Source: CBDFNC01 sp965249895 (GTDB lineage: Bacteria; Pseudomonadota; Gammaproteobacteria; Enterobacterales; CBDFNC01). Taken from it: 64,000 bases of DNA. Of this stretch, positions 35,060 through 43,474 are shown one piece after another; the first letter of the stretch is position 1; each line of letters starts with the position of its first letter. A program made the position numbers and the translations under genes. The DNA is taken from positions 1,178,001 through 1,242,000 of the forward strand of contig CBDFNC010000005.1 of NCBI GenBank assembly GCA_965249895.1, in the 5' to 3' direction. Under the pieces are notes generated by a model. That model searched no databases, was not told the origin of the DNA, and saw nothing but the letters and a program-made list of their open reading frames with translations.

Positions 35060-35275
35060 TCATAAGTCCGTGCAAATTTGCTCGTTATTTGTACGGCCGT
35101 TAATTTCTAGCGGGCTAACCCTTTTAAGCACCAGCGTGTTCTTATCTTCAATTGTCCACTCAAACTCTTCCCCTTTCTCCATGCTTAAGGCTTCAGCAAT
35201 CGCTGCTGGCATATTGAGGTAAAAGGATTTATTAGTCGGTCTTTGTACTTTTTGTATTTTTACTTTGTAACCCAT
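35060..35275 (-). CDS. AbrB/MazE/SpoVT-type DNA-binding protein inside the IS
   Basis: The 71-residue protein MGYKVKIQKVQRPTNKSFYL then NMPAAIAEALSMEKGEEFEW and TIEDKNTLVLKRV has the swapped-hairpin AbrB layout: K.Q.V.R....S..L..P..IAEAL...KG....W.......L.L. It starts at ATG 35275 after GGGAAG and is divergent from the transposase, 65 bp apart. Because it lies within the element's terminal repeats, it moves with it. It most likely represses its own and the transposase promoter through the palindrome between the genes. No toxin gene is present, so an antitoxin role is less likely. Confidence 0.7.
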   Translation of the reverse strand: MGYKVKIQKVQRPTNKSFYLNMPAAIAEALSMEKGEEFEWTIEDKNTLVLKRVSPLEINGRTNNEQICTDL

Positions 35276-35308
35276 TGTCTTCCCAAAGCTGATTAGCTAT
35301 CACACCAT

Positions 35309-35332
35309 AAATATAGTATATTAACTATATTT
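35309..35332. promoter_or_regulatory. Palindrome between the AbrB-like and transposase genes
   Basis: AAATATAGT (35309-35317) and ACTATATTT (35324-35332) are perfect inverted repeats with a 6-bp spacer. They end 8 bp before the transposase ATG and lie 34 bp from the AbrB-like start, a good place for an operator controlling both divergent genes. AbrB-type proteins favour AT-rich symmetric sites. Confidence 0.6.
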
Positions 35333-35340
35333 GGTTGGCG

Positions 35341-36573
35341 ATGAATACCTTATTTCCTACGCAATATGCAAATGACATCACTACAACTATTTTATCAATG
35401 TTGCGATGTTACACCACCCCAGCCTGTATTCTGACTCGGTTAAAGGCTGTCTTGCTCATTAACGAGACCTTTAATATGAACAAAGTAGCCAGAGAATTGG
35501 GGGTTAGTTGTAATTTCGTCATTAAGTGGAGGGACAGAGCTCGGTTGTTGTTTGCTGCCTGGCCCACTGACTTGGTGAGCAAAAAAGACAAGCAAGGTTT
35601 CTTATGTAAAGCTTTCTCTGATTCACCCAGAAGCGGGGCGCCGCTGACCTATACCGAAGAGCAGCTATGTAATCTGATGGCTCTGGCGCTAAAAGAGCCG
35701 ACCAAATGTGGAAGAGAAATTACTCATTGGACACATACAGAACTGGCCGATGAAGCGAATATACAACAATTAGCCTCAGGGATATCAAAAAGCACTGTCG
35801 GACGTTTTCTCAGACAGGTCGATATCAGGCCACATCGCTCTACCTACTGGCTTAACCCCAAGGTTAAGGATGACGAGGAGTTTAAGAAGGAAGTCAATCA
35901 TGTCTGTGATACCTATCATCAAGCCTCAATGCTGGCCGAGGAGAATGTTATCACTGTGTCAGTAGATGAAAAAACAGGTATCCAGGCATTAGAGCGCATT
36001 TCGCCTGATAAGCCAACAAAACAAGGAATGATTGAAAAGCGGGAGTTTGAATATAAACGTCACGGAACGCTCAGTCTGACGCCAAGTTTCAATATAGTGA
36101 CTGGTCAGATAATGAACTATCGTATCGCTGAAACACGCAACGAGGTGGATTTCTGTGAGCATATAAAACAAACGGTGGCGACATCCCCGGAAAGTACCTG
36201 GGTGATAGTGACGGACCAATTGAATGTGCATAAGTCGGAAACGCTGGTTCGATTTGTCGCAGAACGTTGTGGCATAGATGAAGAGCTTGGCGTTAAGGGA
36301 AAATCAGGTATCCTCAAGGATACCGTGTCCAGGCAGCAATTTTTGAGTGATAAATCTCATCGCATCCGTTTTGTTTATACACCAAAGCACTGCTCATGGT
36401 TGAACCAGGTCGAGATTTGGTTTGGCATCTTATCGCGAAAGTTACTCAAGCGGGGAAACTTCACTAGCTTGGAGGATCTACGAGGGAAACTGACCCGGTT
36501 TATCAGCTATTTTAATAAACAGCTGGCGAAACCATTTAAATGGACTTACAAAGGGAAGGTATTGACGGCCTGA
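35341..36573 (+). CDS. IS630-family DDE transposase
   Basis: The protein of about 410 residues has an N-terminal helix-turn-helix (NKVARELGVSCNFVIKWRDR), a second winged-helix part (GISKSTVGRFLRQVDIRPHR) and an RNase-H-like core. The catalytic triad is visible as VSVDEKTG (first Asp), VTDQLNVHKS (second Asp) and PKHCSWLNQVEIWFGIL (Glu), the standard IS630/Tc1 pattern. I take the ATG at 35341; a TTG two codons earlier is in frame. The frame is intact and the element has both ends, so it may still be active. Confidence 0.88.
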   Translation: MNTLFPTQYANDITTTILSMLRCYTTPACILTRLKAVLLINETFNMNKVARELGVSCNFVIKWRDRARLLFAAWPTDLVSKKDKQGFLCKAFSDSPRSGAPLTYTEEQLCNLMALALKEPTKCGREITHWTHTELADEANIQQLASGISKSTVGRFLRQVDIRPHRSTYWLNPKVKDDEEFKKEVNHVCDTYHQASMLAEENVITVSVDEKTGIQALERISPDKPTKQGMIEKREFEYKRHGTLSLTPSFNIVTGQIMNYRIAETRNEVDFCEHIKQTVATSPESTWVIVTDQLNVHKSETLVRFVAERCGIDEELGVKGKSGILKDTVSRQQFLSDKSHRIRFVYTPKHCSWLNQVEIWFGILSRKLLKRGNFTSLEDLRGKLTRFISYFNKQLAKPFKWTYKGKVLTA

Positions 36574-36638
36574 TCAAATAACCGCCATTTTTGAACGTAT
36601 TTATGATCCGAGGTACTAGTTATTTCATTGAGTGCTGA

Positions 36639-37157
36639 ATGGTGGCGTTCCAACAACAAAGCAGGTCTTCTTCACTTTTCAGTAGATTAAAAAACCATTT
36701 AAGTATCCACAGCTGGTTTCTGGCTCCTTATATGGGCCAGATGGCAAAGGCCGCTGGTCACTCTGAAAGACTGATCATGGAAGGGTTTGCTTTATCGTTG
36801 TGGGAAGAGCTGCTGAACACTCACGGAACTGCTGTAGAAAGCAGTCATGCATACAGAAGTACTTCGTGTGTGAAAACGTTTCTTCAAAGTGGAGAGGCTG
36901 ATGTGATGTCAATGGAAGGCATCGGCAAACACTTTGGGATGAGCGTTTCAACGTTACAACGACATTGCCGTAAAGAGCTGGGAGTAAGTTTGCTGCAATA
37001 TCTTCGACAGCGACGGCTGAACCATGCTCGTCAGGCGATTATTTGCGAGGGGATTTCAATTACAGAGGCGAGCCTGCTGGCTGGCTACGAATATCCCGCG
37101 AATTTTATTACTGCATGTAAAAAAGTGTTTGGCTGTACGCCAGGGGAGTTCAACTAA
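36639..37157 (+). CDS. AraC-family regulator, short form, possibly N-terminally truncated
   Basis: The 172-residue product has a complete AraC C-terminal pair of helix-turn-helix motifs: GIGKHFGMSVSTLQRHCRKE, LGVSLLQYLRQRRLNHARQA, ITEASLLAGYEYPANFITAC and KKVFGCTPGEF. Most AraC regulators have another 100-150 residues in front for ligand sensing; here only about 75 precede the domain. The gene starts 22 bp after the right end of the IS630-like element, with a stop codon just before its ATG, so the insertion may have removed the sensor domain. Target genes unknown; a solute-binding-like gene follows. Confidence 0.65.
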   Translation: MVAFQQQSRSSSLFSRLKNHLSIHSWFLAPYMGQMAKAAGHSERLIMEGFALSLWEELLNTHGTAVESSHAYRSTSCVKTFLQSGEADVMSMEGIGKHFGMSVSTLQRHCRKELGVSLLQYLRQRRLNHARQAIICEGISITEASLLAGYEYPANFITACKKVFGCTPGEFN

Positions 37158-37283
37158 AGAAATAACTGTGTGTTTACGATGATGCAATTGACTTTCTGGT
37201 GCGGGCTGGTGGCGTGAAGGAAAGGTATAGCTAAGCTTTAAAGGGAATGCTGTCTCTCACGTAGGCGGTGATCCTACACTCGG

Positions 37284-37357
37284 TCCATCCTGATGTCGGA
37301 CCACCACGTGCGAGGGAATGACAGAATCGACGTTTCAGGATGGACATTAGTTAGCTT
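37284..37357 (+). repeat. MITE-like palindromic repeat, copy 1
   Basis: TCCATCCTGA (37284-37293) and TCAGGATGGA (37335-37344) are perfect inverted ends of a 61-bp unit containing GTCGGACCACCACGTGCGAG and GGAATGACAGAATCGACG. The same sequence occurs inverted at 59641-59699, and similarity continues outside into ATTAGTTAGCTT. Confidence 0.8.
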
Positions 37358-37403
37358 ATACGCCGACGGTTCCATTTTTTAATGCGTAAATGATGGCAAA
37401 AAA

Positions 37404-38156
37404 GTGAATAAGTGGATCAGCCTTCGAATTTATACCCTAATCCTTCTGTTTTGCACGGTTTGTCCAACTCATGCTCAAGAGAGTGGATACATCAAAATTA
37501 GAACCATCGACGTCCTTCCATATGGTATCAAGACAGATACCAATTCTAGCGGGATCTACTACGATATTGCCAATCTCCTGGCCAAAGAGGCAGGATATAA
37601 AGTTAATAACTATATCTATCCGTACGCTAGAATTATATTCGAACTAAAATCTGGCAAAACTGATATGACTATCATGTTTAAGTACAAGGAGCTTGAAGAG
37701 TTCGTCATTTATATTGCCCCGTTGCCAACGCTTAAAACGGTAGTCATTGGCCCCAGGGGCACCACTTTCGATTCCTTAAACAGCTTAAAAGGTAAAAGAG
37801 TCGGATATTTACGAGGCGCCAAATTTAGTGACGCTGTTGATAATGACCCGGATATTATTGCAATTGAGACAATAGACTTCATCCAAGCATTAAGAATGCT
37901 TATGATCGGGCGCGTTGACGCTATCATAGGTCCAATGACTCCAATACTCAGCGCTGCTGCAGATTTACACCTGGGAAATGATTTCTTTGGTAAGCCCTTT
38001 ATTGTCGACGAGCGGACTCCCTGGGTTCAAATATCCAGAAAAAGCGTTGATCGAATATCAACAGAGAAACTAAGAGCGGTTTTTAACGAGATAAATAAGC
38101 GTGGAGAACTTGAAAAAATTCGGAATAAATATACTAAGATCAGCATCACGTATTAG
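37404..38156 (+). CDS. Periplasmic solute-binding-like protein (SBP_bac_3 type)
   Basis: The 250-residue protein starts at a GTG (an ATG close upstream is out of frame) and has a signal peptide ending near CPTHAQ. It shows the family-3 binding-protein plan: GIYYDIANLLAKEAGYKVNN, YPYARIIFELKSGKTDMTIM, SLKGKRVGYLRGAKFSDAV after the hinge, LMIGRVDAIIGPM, and a C-terminal EKLRAVFNEINKRGELEKIR. No transport genes are adjacent. The YARI..EL..G..D motif resembles amino-acid-binding orphans. A short palindromic repeat lies in its upstream region. Confidence 0.75.
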   Translation: MNKWISLRIYTLILLFCTVCPTHAQESGYIKIRTIDVLPYGIKTDTNSSGIYYDIANLLAKEAGYKVNNYIYPYARIIFELKSGKTDMTIMFKYKELEEFVIYIAPLPTLKTVVIGPRGTTFDSLNSLKGKRVGYLRGAKFSDAVDNDPDIIAIETIDFIQALRMLMIGRVDAIIGPMTPILSAAADLHLGNDFFGKPFIVDERTPWVQISRKSVDRISTEKLRAVFNEINKRGELEKIRNKYTKISITY

Positions 38157-38421
38157 GATAACATTCTGGTATCCGGCTTATTTCATTAAGCTACAACAGT
38201 GAATAAACAGCCTGTTGGCATAATCGTAAGGAATAAACTTCGGCATAAGCATGCTCATCGATTGTATAAATCATGCCCGTTAGATCATAGATTTAAGGGT
38301 TTTGCTACAGCCTCAATACCTAGCATAATGGGCGGTTAATTGCTGGCTACAATTTGCGAGGAACGAACACTGCCAGCAAGTAACCATCCCAATGAGCGTA
38401 GCGAATGAATTCATACGTTTG
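38157..38421. other. Intergenic region, nothing recognised
   Basis: No family-like frame, hairpin or repeat of the window was recognised in this 265 bp stretch. It leads into the GFA-family remnant on the minus strand. Confidence 0.4.
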
Positions 38422-38712
38422 TTAGGTACTGTTGTGGATTTCAACTTTCCACCACTTAGGCCTTCTGGATTTAAAAGAATGAGACTGAGGTTTCAATTCT
38501 TTCCTGTTACAAGAGTCAAACACACCTAAGACAATAGCAACTACTGGATCATCATCTATTGCCCCTATGGTTCAACCACAAATACGACAAAAGCTTCGGC
38601 TAGAAAATTCAGACGAACGCCAAAGCGCTGGTTCACCACCTGGGCCATTCCAACTAACTTGTTCTTTGGAGAATTCAACCCAGCATTGAGTGAGTGAGTG
38701 AACCCGAATGAC
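38422..38712 (-). pseudogene. GFA/CENP-V-family protein remnant with internal stop
   Basis: On the minus strand the frame reads WVEFSKEQVSWNGPGGEPAL, WRSSEFSSRSFCRICG, a TGA stop, then TIGAIDDDPVVAIVLGVFDS and SRRPKWWKVEI. FSSRSFCRICG and the closing WW match the GFA (glutathione-dependent formaldehyde-activating, CENP-V-like) zinc fold, where the second CxxC binds zinc. The N-terminal zinc half is missing. A separate, intact GFA-like gene lies at 58843. Confidence 0.65.
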
Positions 38713-38988
38713 GTTGACACATTTTACAAGAACAAGTATGAGGATTTTTTGGCTCTTAATTTACAGTAAAACTGTATATTTCCACATAAACAACCACCAC
38801 TATAATTCTTTGCCAAACTCTTCTCCTATTTGCGAAAAAACAGATACCTAACGTCGCCAGAAAAGAAGGGCAGGATCAAACTTTCAGGAATATCCATATA
38901 GCCAAAAAATGACTAAATGACACAAGAAATTTTGAACTTGTCTTCGATTTAACGATCAGATATCCAAATTACTGAATTTGGTCGAAAA
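38713..38988. other. Non-coding stretch before the ISAs1 transposase
   Basis: About 275 bp of AT-rich DNA without a recognisable gene. It should include the left end of the ISAs1-type element, but I could not find a matching inverted end beyond 40098. Confidence 0.35.
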
Positions 38989-40098
38989 ATGGTATTAATT
39001 GAACAGCTACAAAAGATCCAGGAAAGTCGCTCGCAGATCAATCAAGACTATCCCGTCATTGAGGTCGTGTTTCTGGTGATAGTCGCTATGATTTGTGGAC
39101 AAAAGCAATGGACTGACATTGAAGACTTCGGTAAGGGCAAGGAAAACCTAAACTGGTTACGTCAGTATTTGCCATACAAAAATGGCATACCTACCCGGCA
39201 TACTATCGCCAGGATCATGCGGACTGTGATCCCTGAAACCCTGCTATCAGCAATGGTTGGGTGGGTGAATATTCGCCGGGAAAGAAATGGTGCACCTATC
39301 ATCAGCGTGGACGGAAAGGTGATAAAAGGTGCTAAAGCCAGCCGCCATGATGATCCCTTGTTCCTCGTTTCGGCTTTTGAGGTTGAGCAGGGGCTCGTGT
39401 TAACTCACCGACCTTGTAAAGGAAAAGGCATGGAAATACAAGCGGTAAGAGAGATGATAGACACATTGGATATCACTGGTTGCTTGCTGACAGCCGATGC
39501 TTTGCATTGCCAAGTAGAAACGCTGAAAGAGGTCAAAGACAAAGGCGGAGATATGCTGGTTCAAGTAAAAAGTAATCAGCCAAAACTGCTCTCCGAAGTG
39601 GATGAGCAGTTTCAAGCATACTGGTCACAGCCAGAAGAGCAGCAAGTCTTCTTTGAAACCAAAGATAAAGGCCATGGACGAACAGAAGTTCGTACCGTTT
39701 TCTCGCTACCCGCCGCTTTTAGTAAGGAGATAAACACAAAATGGCCGATGATTAAAGGAATAGTAGCAGTAGTCCGAGAGCGCAGTATCAATGGCTCAGA
39801 TACAGGCAGTTATGAGACATCATATTATGTTTGTACCGATGAACTACCACTGGAACTTGCAGCCCAAGCCTCAAGGCAGCACTGGCACATAGAAAATCAG
39901 CAGCATTGGGCGTTAGATGTCATTTTTAGGGAAGATGCTCAGAAGATGTATGCTGGACACTCGCCATTGAATATGGCGTGTTGTCGCCGTTTAGTGCAGA
40001 ACCTCTTCAGAAAGTCCCCCGGAAAAGAGTCTGTACCAAGAAAAATGAATAAGGCCGCGTGGGAAGGAGAATATAGGTCAGCGTTGCTTTTTACATGA
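38989..40098 (+). CDS. ISAs1-family transposase
   Basis: The 369-residue protein matches the ISAs1 / H-repeat transposase pattern: YPVIEVVFLVIVAMICGQKQ, WTDIEDFGKGKENLNWLRQY, PTRHTIARIM, ISVDGKVIKGA (catalytic Asp), LLTADALHCQ (second Asp), LVQVKSNQPKLL, RQHWHIENQQHWALDVIFRE (Glu region) and FREDAQKMYAGHSP. The frame is intact. The family normally has short terminal repeats; none could be defined with confidence, so the element limits are open. Confidence 0.9.
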   Translation: MVLIEQLQKIQESRSQINQDYPVIEVVFLVIVAMICGQKQWTDIEDFGKGKENLNWLRQYLPYKNGIPTRHTIARIMRTVIPETLLSAMVGWVNIRRERNGAPIISVDGKVIKGAKASRHDDPLFLVSAFEVEQGLVLTHRPCKGKGMEIQAVREMIDTLDITGCLLTADALHCQVETLKEVKDKGGDMLVQVKSNQPKLLSEVDEQFQAYWSQPEEQQVFFETKDKGHGRTEVRTVFSLPAAFSKEINTKWPMIKGIVAVVRERSINGSDTGSYETSYYVCTDELPLELAAQASRQHWHIENQQHWALDVIFREDAQKMYAGHSPLNMACCRRLVQNLFRKSPGKESVPRKMNKAAWEGEYRSALLFT

Positions 40099-40186
40099 TG
40101 TTAACAAAGCTCGCTCGCGCCCTTGCCAGAAAAGGAGGTAAAACCCGAGCTAATCGGCAGTTTTGACTTCCCTCTGACTGGTTTTG

Positions 40187-40885
40187 TTAATCACTTAAAT
40201 CACAATGCTCATATAATATATCAAACCAACCACTTGGCTGGCATTTTCCAAGCACAACTTGCTCGATCCTGTCTGCTCGAAGTTGGTGTATTATTGGGTT
40301 TTTAACAGGGTTAAAAACATTTGGCGCCTTAAACATTGCTACTAACCCAATAAATTCCTTATTTGTGAGTATATCCAGGGGTTTTCCATAATATACCTCG
40401 GAAGCTTGACCTAAACCAATTACTCCTGATTTATTATGCGACCCCATATAGGCATTCGAGGTGTAAATGGACAATTGCTTTTCTTTTGATAGGTTGGCAT
40501 TTAGAACAAGTGCCATAATATCACGACCAATATCAATTTTTTTACAGCACATAAATACATCCTCGTAAAATGACTGAAACCTACCCTTTGTACCAGTGAG
40601 CTTATGGCGAAAAAGAAAAATGTCACGCGCAATAGATGACGTAATTGTCGTCAACCCCTGTCCTAGAGACACACTAATACCGATATGTTCATAAAATGTT
40701 GGATCTTCAATTTTTAGTAGTATAGATATTTGCTCTTCACTTAGCTGATTTAGGAGAGCATTACTGTTGTCGGCACCTAAAAGTTCATCCACCGAAAATA
40801 TCGACCAAACAAAGACAGTAGCAAGGTATACCATAATAAAAACGGGGAATATAAATAGTAATTTTTTAGTCTTTTTAAACGACAA
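40187..40885 (-). CDS. Membrane-anchored GT51 (peptidoglycan glycosyltransferase)-like protein
   Basis: The 232-residue protein has an N-terminal membrane helix (KLLFIFPVFIMVYLATVFVW) and a single glycosyltransferase-51 domain. EDPTFYEHIG corresponds to the catalytic-Glu motif ED..F..H.G, QGLTTITSSIARDIF to G.STITQQLAKN, and KEQLSIYTSNAYMG to K..ILE.YLN....G. Loop residues differ from standard enzymes (TSS in place of TQQ), and the transpeptidase domain is absent, so it resembles monofunctional MtgA-like proteins or a divergent relative. It begins with TTG at 40885, seven bases after AGGAAG. Activity is uncertain. Confidence 0.65.
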   Translation of the reverse strand: MSFKKTKKLLFIFPVFIMVYLATVFVWSIFSVDELLGADNSNALLNQLSEEQISILLKIEDPTFYEHIGISVSLGQGLTTITSSIARDIFLFRHKLTGTKGRFQSFYEDVFMCCKKIDIGRDIMALVLNANLSKEKQLSIYTSNAYMGSHNKSGVIGLGQASEVYYGKPLDILTNKEFIGLVAMFKAPNVFNPVKNPIIHQLRADRIEQVVLGKCQPSGWFDILYEHCDLSD

Positions 40886-40904
40886 AACTAACTTCCTATA
40901 GGGT

Positions 40905-41015
40905 TATACCGTGGTAGAGCGGCCTGCTAGCAAGCCTACCCCACACAGATCCGGACGTGCGGAACTACCGCATCGGAATGCCGCATCACCGGCTCTTCAG
41001 TTATATATTCGCTCG
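40905..41015 (-). other. Possible group II intron 3' remnant
   Basis: Read on the minus strand, GAGCCGGTGATGCGG is followed by CCGATGCGGTAGTTCCGC and ACGTCCGGATCTGTGTGGGG. This has the look of the domain V region and downstream flank of bacterial group II introns (GAGCCG...GCGG-loop-CCGC...CGGATC). No reverse transcriptase gene is next to it, so at most a fragment remains. Confidence 0.35.
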
Positions 41016-41058
41016 TGTAAAACGCGACCCTAGTTCCAGTCGAACTGGCACAAATCGG

Positions 41059-41162
41059 AACCCATCAAACCTGGGTAACAAATTGGAGGGAGAAATCTGA
41101 GGAAATAAGGTCTGCTATTTGAGATAATCACTTCGCCAAAAACAACAACCAAAAAAGACAGA
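41059..41162 (+). repeat. Leader repeat of transposase unit 1
   Basis: GGAACCCATCAAACCTGGGT and AACAAATTGG open a segment of about 104 bp directly before the first transposase copy. The same leader, slightly diverged, precedes copy 2 (42849-42951) and, nearly identical, copy 3 (43472-43576). Its first 24 bases match the ends of the dispersed repeats at 12.7-13.1 kb. Confidence 0.85.
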
Positions 41163-42665
41163 ATGCCGATACTAAACCGAACACCACTTAGCTCCTCAGA
41201 CAAACTCGATCTTCTCGCAAAGAGCGCCATTTTACAAGCCCATGGTGATATCACCGCCTTATCCGATGAATTCGGTATATCCCGCAAGGCTGTCTATACC
41301 GCCCGTGGGGCTGCCCAGGCTGCGTTCGATGCCCTCGTCAACGCGCAAAGTGAGCCGGATTGTATCGCGACGCTTGATGTGGATGTTCCACACCTGCGCC
41401 GCAGTATTGTTGCGTTAACCATCACTGCACCCAATTCTATTCGCAGTATTGAGGCACTTATTCCTCTGCTGTATCCCGGCTGTAAAGTCAGCTACGGCTA
41501 TATCCAAGGGGTCATTGTCGAGGCACAGAAAAATGCCGCCGATTTCAACCGAACGGTGCCATTATCCGCCATCCAGAGCGGAGCTGTGGATGAGATGTTC
41601 AGCCAGGGCGACCCTGTGCTGGCGGGTGTTGACCTGGATACCGGCTACCTGTTCTGCCTGTCTCACGAGCTACAGCGTGATGCTAAAACCTGGGCCAGAG
41701 TACTCCAGCAGGCTGCTGCGCAGGGGATGGTGCCAAAACACATCATCAAAGACGGCGCCAAGGGGATAGCCGCCGGTGTCACAACGGTTTTCGAACAGGC
41801 ACAGCAACGTGATGATATTTTTCATGCCCTGTATATCGTTGCCAAGGCGGTGCGCAGGGTTGAGCAACGTGCTTACTATTACATTGCCCAGGAAGAAAAG
41901 GCGTACCAGGCCATCAGCCCCGCCATAGCAGAAGACCCGCATGATACATTCGGTCAATGGTTACGTGCGGATAATCAATGCGATAAGGCTATCGAGCGGT
42001 ATGAGCAGGCCGAGCGGGCATTACATCTTCTTCATGCCGCCTTCAGCTGCGTTTGTCGAAGGACCGGCGAGCTAATGACGACCGAAATGGCTCAGACTAA
42101 GCTGGCCCAGGCCACCCTATTACTGCGCAGGGCGGCACATAAGGAATGCAACAAGGCGGCGACCTACTTGGAAAACCGCTTGGATGGTCTCACTTTGGCC
42201 ACCCAGGCGCTCCATGATAAGTTGCAAGGCTGTATTGCACGTTATTCTCAGCAGCCAGTTGAGCTGGCCTGCCGCTTCTTCGAGTGCCGACGTGAACTGG
42301 CAAAAGCCGGGAAGCATAAGCAACAGCGGCTTATTCAGGAAATGCTCGGCAGCTACCACCTGTTGACCACACAGTTGGATGAAACACGCTGTGAGCAGCT
42401 GATGCAAGAAGTGGAAATATTGCTCAGCAAACGTCACCGCGCGTCCAGTGCCATTGAAGGCTTCAACGCCACCTTACGCACTTATCTGTATGCCAGAAAG
42501 GGCGTAAACCAACCGTTTCTTGAGTTATTTCGCGCCTGGTACAACCTGCGTGAAAAACGCTGGGGACGTCACAAAGGCCAGTCAGCCCATGAACTCTTGA
42601 CGGGAGAAAAGGTGGCTGATTGGTTAACGCTACTTGGTTTCCCACCGAGTAAACTCAGCCACTGA
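41163..42665 (+). CDS. Putative DDE-type transposase, copy 1 (full length, 500 aa)
   Basis: The 500-residue protein starts MPILNRTPLSSSDKLDLLAK and has a helix-turn-helix (ALSDEFGISRKAVYTARGAA). A core follows with GAVDEMFSQGDPVLAGVDLD (likely first Asp), KHIIKDGAKGIAAGV (likely second Asp), a long helical insertion, and SSAIEGFNATLRTYLYARKG (likely Glu) followed by RAWYNLREKRWGRHKGQSAH and ELLTG. The pattern is clearly transposase-like but I cannot assign a named IS family. Two broken copies follow in tandem with the same leader. This copy is the only full-length one. No right-hand inverted end was identified. Confidence 0.65.
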   Translation: MPILNRTPLSSSDKLDLLAKSAILQAHGDITALSDEFGISRKAVYTARGAAQAAFDALVNAQSEPDCIATLDVDVPHLRRSIVALTITAPNSIRSIEALIPLLYPGCKVSYGYIQGVIVEAQKNAADFNRTVPLSAIQSGAVDEMFSQGDPVLAGVDLDTGYLFCLSHELQRDAKTWARVLQQAAAQGMVPKHIIKDGAKGIAAGVTTVFEQAQQRDDIFHALYIVAKAVRRVEQRAYYYIAQEEKAYQAISPAIAEDPHDTFGQWLRADNQCDKAIERYEQAERALHLLHAAFSCVCRRTGELMTTEMAQTKLAQATLLLRRAAHKECNKAATYLENRLDGLTLATQALHDKLQGCIARYSQQPVELACRFFECRRELAKAGKHKQQRLIQEMLGSYHLLTTQLDETRCEQLMQEVEILLSKRHRASSAIEGFNATLRTYLYARKGVNQPFLELFRAWYNLREKRWGRHKGQSAHELLTGEKVADWLTLLGFPPSKLSH

Positions 42666-42848
42666 TTTTAGCCTGGTAACAGGCAAGCCAAACTGACTAT
42701 TTATTAATCTGATCCAGCACTCGCTGAATTGGAGAGGAGCTATTGGTTTTGTGACCCTAAATGGGTGGAATTTGATCAGTCCCCACAAATCGTTTGCTGA
42801 CGCTCGCTCTCTCAATTTTAAAATACTCTAGCATCTTCTTGAAATTAG

Positions 42849-43474
42849 GAACCCATCAAACTTGGGTAACAAATGAGAGGAGAAATCTGAGGAAATAAGC
42901 GCAGTTGTTTGAGATAATTATTTCGCGAAAAACACTATCAAGAACAACAAAATGCCGATACTAAACCGAACACCACTTAGCTCCTCAGACAAACTTGATC
43001 TTCTCGCAAAGAGCGCCATTTTACAAGCCCATGGTGATATCACCGCCTTATCCGATGAATTCGGTATATCCCGCAAGGCTGTCTACACCGCCCGCGGGGC
43101 TGCCCGGGCTGCCTTCGACGCCCTCGTCAAAACGCAAAGTGAGCCGGATTGTATCGCGACGCTTGATGTGGATGTGCCACACCTGCGCCGCAGTATTGTC
43201 GCGTTAACCATCACTGCCCCCAATTCCATTCGCAGTATTGAAGCGCTTATACCTCTGCTGTAAAGTCAGCTATGGCTATATACAAGGGGTTATTGCCGAG
43301 GCGCAAAAAAATGCCGCTGACTTCAACCGAACGGTGCCATTATCAGCCATCCAGAGCGGTGCGGTGGATGAAATGTTCAGCCAGGGCGACCCTGTGCTGG
43401 CGGGCGTTGACCTGGATTCCGGCTACCTGTTCTGCCTGTCTCACGAGCAACAGCGAGATGGTAAAACCTGGGAA
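42849..43474 (+). pseudogene. Putative transposase, copy 2 (leader plus 5' part, frameshifted)
   Basis: Begins with the common leader (42849-42951) and the gene at 42952. The protein is the same as copy 1 for about 103 residues. Then 11 bases present in copy 1 (TATCCCGGCTG) are missing between two CTG sequences, shifting the frame to a stop at 43261. The other frame continues with KVSYGYIQGVIAEAQKNAAD and on to QQRDGKTW. At 43472 the sequence jumps, within the shared bases CCTGGG or CTGGGAACC, into the leader of copy 3. Confidence 0.85.

Larger units (their letters stand above)
35050..36616. mobile_element. Complete IS630-like element with TA target duplication
   Basis: The left end GTACCCGAGATCATAA (35050-35065) and the inverted right end GTACCTCGGATCATAA (36601-36616 read on the minus strand) match at 13 of 16 positions, with further matches inward (CGT.CAAA). 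Both ends are bordered by TA (35048-35049 and 36617-36618), the usual IS630 target duplication; removing the element rejoins CAGATACTAGTTATTTC. Inside are a minus-strand AbrB-like gene and a plus-strand DDE transposase with a palindrome between them. The 1567 bp element appears intact. Confidence 0.8.

Noticed and set aside
35060..35275. AbrB-like protein as antitoxin of a toxin-antitoxin pair
   Set aside because: No toxin gene lies next to it and it is enclosed by IS ends with a transposase; a regulator role fits better.
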